Assembly (NCBI RefSeq): GCF_014852005.1
Contig: NZ_JACVAU010000001.1
Location: forward strand, 186,001-250,000
Reading direction: 5' to 3'
DNA length: 64,000 nucleotides
From: Pseudoxanthomonas sp. PXM03
GTDB taxonomy: Bacteria; Pseudomonadota; Gammaproteobacteria; Xanthomonadales; Xanthomonadaceae
Below are positions 61,801 to 64,000 of the stretch, piece by piece. Every line of letters begins with the position of its first letter. The stretch's first letter is position 1. The notes below the pieces were generated by a model. That model worked only from the letters and a program-made list of their open reading frames with translations, searched no databases and was not told the DNA's origin. The translations under genes and the position numbers were made by a program.

Positions 61801-63489
61801 TCACATCTTCTCGGGCGCGCTTACGCCCAACAGGTCCAGTCCATTGGCCAGCGCCTGGCGTACCGCCAGTGCCAGCGCCAGCCGCGCATCACGTGCCTGC
61901 GCATCGTCGGTCAGCACGGGCGTGCCGGCGTACCACGTATGGAAAGCATAGGCCAACTCGCGCAGGTATTGCGCGACCCCATGGGGTTCGAGCGATTCGC
62001 CGGCCGCTTCCACCACCTCGGGATAGCGGGACAGTTCCACCATCAGCTGCAGCGACGTGTCGTCGTCCAGGCGTGCCAGGTTAGCCAGCCCGTTCGCCTG
62101 GTCGTAGGCGTAACCCTTCTCGCCCGCCTGGCGCAGCAGGCTGCACACGCGGGCATGCGCGTACTGCACGTAGAACACCGGGTTGTCGTTGCTCTGTTGG
62201 CGCGCCAGATCAATGTCGAACGTCAGCTGTGAATCCGGCTTGCGCGCGATCAGGAACCAGCGCGTCGCATCGGCGCTGGTTTCCTCGATCAGGTCACGCA
62301 GGGTGAAGTAGCTGCCGGCGCGCTTGGAAAGCTTCACTTCCTCGCCACCGCGCATCACCGTGACCATCTGGTGCAGCACGTATTCGGGATACCCGGCAGG
62401 AATGCCTTCGCCAAGGGCCTGCAGGCCGGCTTTCACGCGCGCCAGCGAGCCGTGGTGGTCGGCGCCCAGCTCAGTGATGGCGCGCTCATAGCCGCGCTGC
62501 CATTTGCTGAGGTGGTAGGCCACGTCCGGCACGAAGTAGGTGTAGGTGCCGTCGGACTTGCGCATCACGCGGTCCTTGTCGTCGCCGAAGTCGGTCGACT
62601 TGAGCCACAGCGCACCGCCTTCCTCGTAGGTGTGTCCGGAGGCGATCAGCTTGCTCACGGTCTCCTCCACTTTCCGGTCCGAGTACAGCGAGCTTTCCAG
62701 GAAGTAGCGGTCGAACGACACGCCGAACGCGGCCAGGTCCAGGTTCTGCTCGCGCCGCAGATAGGCCACGGCGAAGCGGCGGATGGCGTCGAGGTCCTGG
62801 GGATCCTTTTCCCCGGTGACGACGTGGCCTTCCACCTCGACCGAATCGCCGTCGAGATAGGCCTGCGCCACGTCGGCGATGTAGTCGCCGCGATAGCCAT
62901 CCTCCGGCCAGCCTTCGCCGTCGGGCGACTTGCCCAGCGCACGCGCCTGGGTGGACTTGGCCAGGTTGTCGATCTGCACGCCGGCGTCGTTGTAGTAGAA
63001 CTCGCGCTTGGCGTTCCAGCCGTTGGCAGCCAGTACGCGTGCGATGCAGTCGCCGATCGCACCTGCGCGACCATGGCCGACATGCAGCGGACCGGTCGGA
63101 TTGGCTGACACGTACTCCACGCCGACGGTGCGCCCGCCACCGCTGTCGTTGCGGCCGTAGGCGGCGCCCTGCGCCAGCGCGGTGGCCATTTCGCGCTGAT
63201 AGGCGCCCGGGCTCATGTGGAAGTTGATGAAGCCGGGGCCGGCGATCTCGACCTTCACGACGTCGTCGCTGGCCGGCAACGCCGCCACCAGGGCCGTGGC
63301 GATGGCGCGCGGATTGCTGCGCGCCACCTTGGCCAGCTGCATGGCGGCGTTAGTGGCGAAATCGCCGTGCTCGCGCGTCTTGGGACGTTCGACCACGAAG
63401 TCGGGTGTGGCGGCATCGGCCGGCAGGGTGCCGGCGGTGCGCAGGGCGTCGATGCCCTGGGCGATCAAGGCGCGAAGGGAAGCTTTCAC
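61801..63489 (-). CDS. argS: Arginyl-tRNA synthetase
   Basis: A 562-residue class I synthetase that charges tRNA-Arg. N-terminal Add1 domain with [25 protein letters not shown]-like [18 protein letters not shown] (about 120), KMSK-like [18 protein letters not shown] (about 390) and the C-terminal DALR anticodon domain ending [16 protein letters not shown]. The start is GTG at 63489. First gene of argS-SPOR-membrane protein. Confidence 0.97.
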   Translation of the reverse strand: MKASLRALIAQGIDALRTAGTLPADAATPDFVVERPKTREHGDFATNAAMQLAKVARSNPRAIATALVAALPASDDVVKVEIAGPGFINFHMSPGAYQREMATALAQGAAYGRNDSGGGRTVGVEYVSANPTGPLHVGHGRAGAIGDCIARVLAANGWNAKREFYYNDAGVQIDNLAKSTQARALGKSPDGEGWPEDGYRGDYIADVAQAYLDGDSVEVEGHVVTGEKDPQDLDAIRRFAVAYLRREQNLDLAAFGVSFDRYFLESSLYSDRKVEETVSKLIASGHTYEEGGALWLKSTDFGDDKDRVMRKSDGTYTYFVPDVAYHLSKWQRGYERAITELGADHHGSLARVKAGLQALGEGIPAGYPEYVLHQMVTVMRGGEEVKLSKRAGSYFTLRDLIEETSADATRWFLIARKPDSQLTFDIDLARQQSNDNPVFYVQYAHARVCSLLRQAGEKGYAYDQANGLANLARLDDDTSLQLMVELSRYPEVVEAAGESLEPHGVAQYLRELAYAFHTWYAGTPVLTDDAQARDARLALALAVRQALANGLDLLGVSAPEKM

Positions 63490-63576
63490 GGAGAACCGTC
63501 TTGGTGCGTGGGAACCGCCTATTCTAGGTTTTCCGGTCCTCCCCGTGGGATCGGCATGGTTCAGCGAAGGCGGTCC

Positions 63577-64000
63577 TCACACCCATCCACGCGCGGCCAT
63601 CGATTGGGGTGGCCCATCGCCAATGACGAAGTGGTCCAGCAACCGGACGTCCACCAGTGCAAGCGCCTGCTTCAGGCGCTGCGTCACGGCGCGGTCGGCG
63701 GCCGAGGGTTCTGCGCATCCAGAAGGATGGTTGTGGCCGACGATCAGGGCGGTCGCGTTCATCGCCAATGCGCGACGGGCCACTTCACGCGGATGGACCT
63801 CGGCGCTGTCCACCGAACCCTGGAACAACTCCTCGAATGCCAGCACGCGATGGCGGGTATCGAGGAACAGGGCCGCGAACACCTCGTGTCGCCGGCCGCG
63901 CAACCGCTGGGCGAAGTAGCGCCCGGCGGCCTCCGGGTCGCTGATGGCGTCACCCCGTTCGAGGGCGGCGTGCAGCAGGCGGGTGCCCAGCTCCAGCGCC
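63577..64000 (-). CDS. radC: RadC/MPN-domain protein (5' end cut by window)
   Basis: The last 140 or so residues are in the window; the N-terminus lies beyond 64000. The JAB1/MPN metalloprotease-like fold has Glu in [12 protein letters not shown] and the metal motif [20 protein letters not shown] (H-x-H...D). RadC was named for DNA repair, but its biochemical role is unclear. It is upstream of argS on the same strand across 87 bp, an arrangement common in Xanthomonadaceae. Confidence 0.9.
   Translation of the reverse strand, partial: ALELGTRLLHAALERGDAISDPEAAGRYFAQRLRGRRHEVFAALFLDTRHRVLAFEELFQGSVDSAEVHPREVARRALAMNATALIVGHNHPSGCAEPSAADRAVTQRLKQALALVDVRLLDHFVIGDGPPQSMAARGWV

Overview
The window is high-GC chromosomal DNA from a gammaproteobacterium of the Xanthomonadaceae, most like Pseudoxanthomonas or a near relative. 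This rests on the mix of genes (a stand-alone aceE, the maeB-type malic enzyme, the argS-radC neighbourhood, CHASE-GGDEF-EAL and NahK-like kinases, a large TonB receptor). It also rests on a GTAG-headed hairpin repeat of the kind known from Stenotrophomonas and relatives. Genus and species cannot be fixed from sequence reading alone. I see no rRNA, tRNA, CRISPR array, transposase or prophage gene.

Region by region. 1-17.4 kb: carbon metabolism and signalling. A hybrid kinase with a DctB-like sensor is divergent from dctA. It is followed by a TonB receptor with a secreted hydrolase, maeB, an Rsb-like partner-switching operon (phosphatase, kinase, two antagonists), and aceE. 17.4-22.3 kb: an accessory stretch. 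It holds a RelE/HigA-type toxin-antitoxin pair with palindromic operators, a YcaQ-like DNA glycosylase, and a lower-GC islet with a nuclease-helicase (DUF2075) divergent from a 125-residue unknown. 22.3-31.5 kb: small membrane and secreted proteins. These are DUF3817, HPP, a hydrolase-LuxR fusion facing an MddA-like methyltransferase across a repeated operator-like site, DUF2167 and DUF2272 operons, an arylamine N-acetyltransferase and a polysaccharide deacetylase. 31.5-47.5 kb: regulators and redox enzymes. These are a LytS/LytTR two-component pair, AdhP, a TPR protein, a LysR/SDR pair, a CHASE-PAS-GGDEF-EAL protein, a CHAD protein, a small probable DNA-binding protein with its own dyad, and an AraC/VOC pair.

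47.5-51.6 kb is the glyoxylate bypass: a LysR gene divergent from aceB-aceA with two strong dyads between them. 51.6-64 kb is largely housekeeping: an S9 peptidase, comM, ubiK, a P-II gene, speE and speA divergent across a repeat-rich gap, an SDR, a SPOR-domain protein, argS and the 3' part of radC.

How it works together. C4-dicarboxylate uptake (dctA), malate to pyruvate (maeB), pyruvate to acetyl-CoA (aceE) and the glyoxylate shunt (aceBA) all lie in the window and would handle organic-acid growth. The most novel-looking parts are the 19.4-22.2 kb nuclease-helicase islet, the hydrolase-LuxR/methyltransferase pair with its duplicated site, and the P-II gene at a locus where amtB would be expected but is missing.
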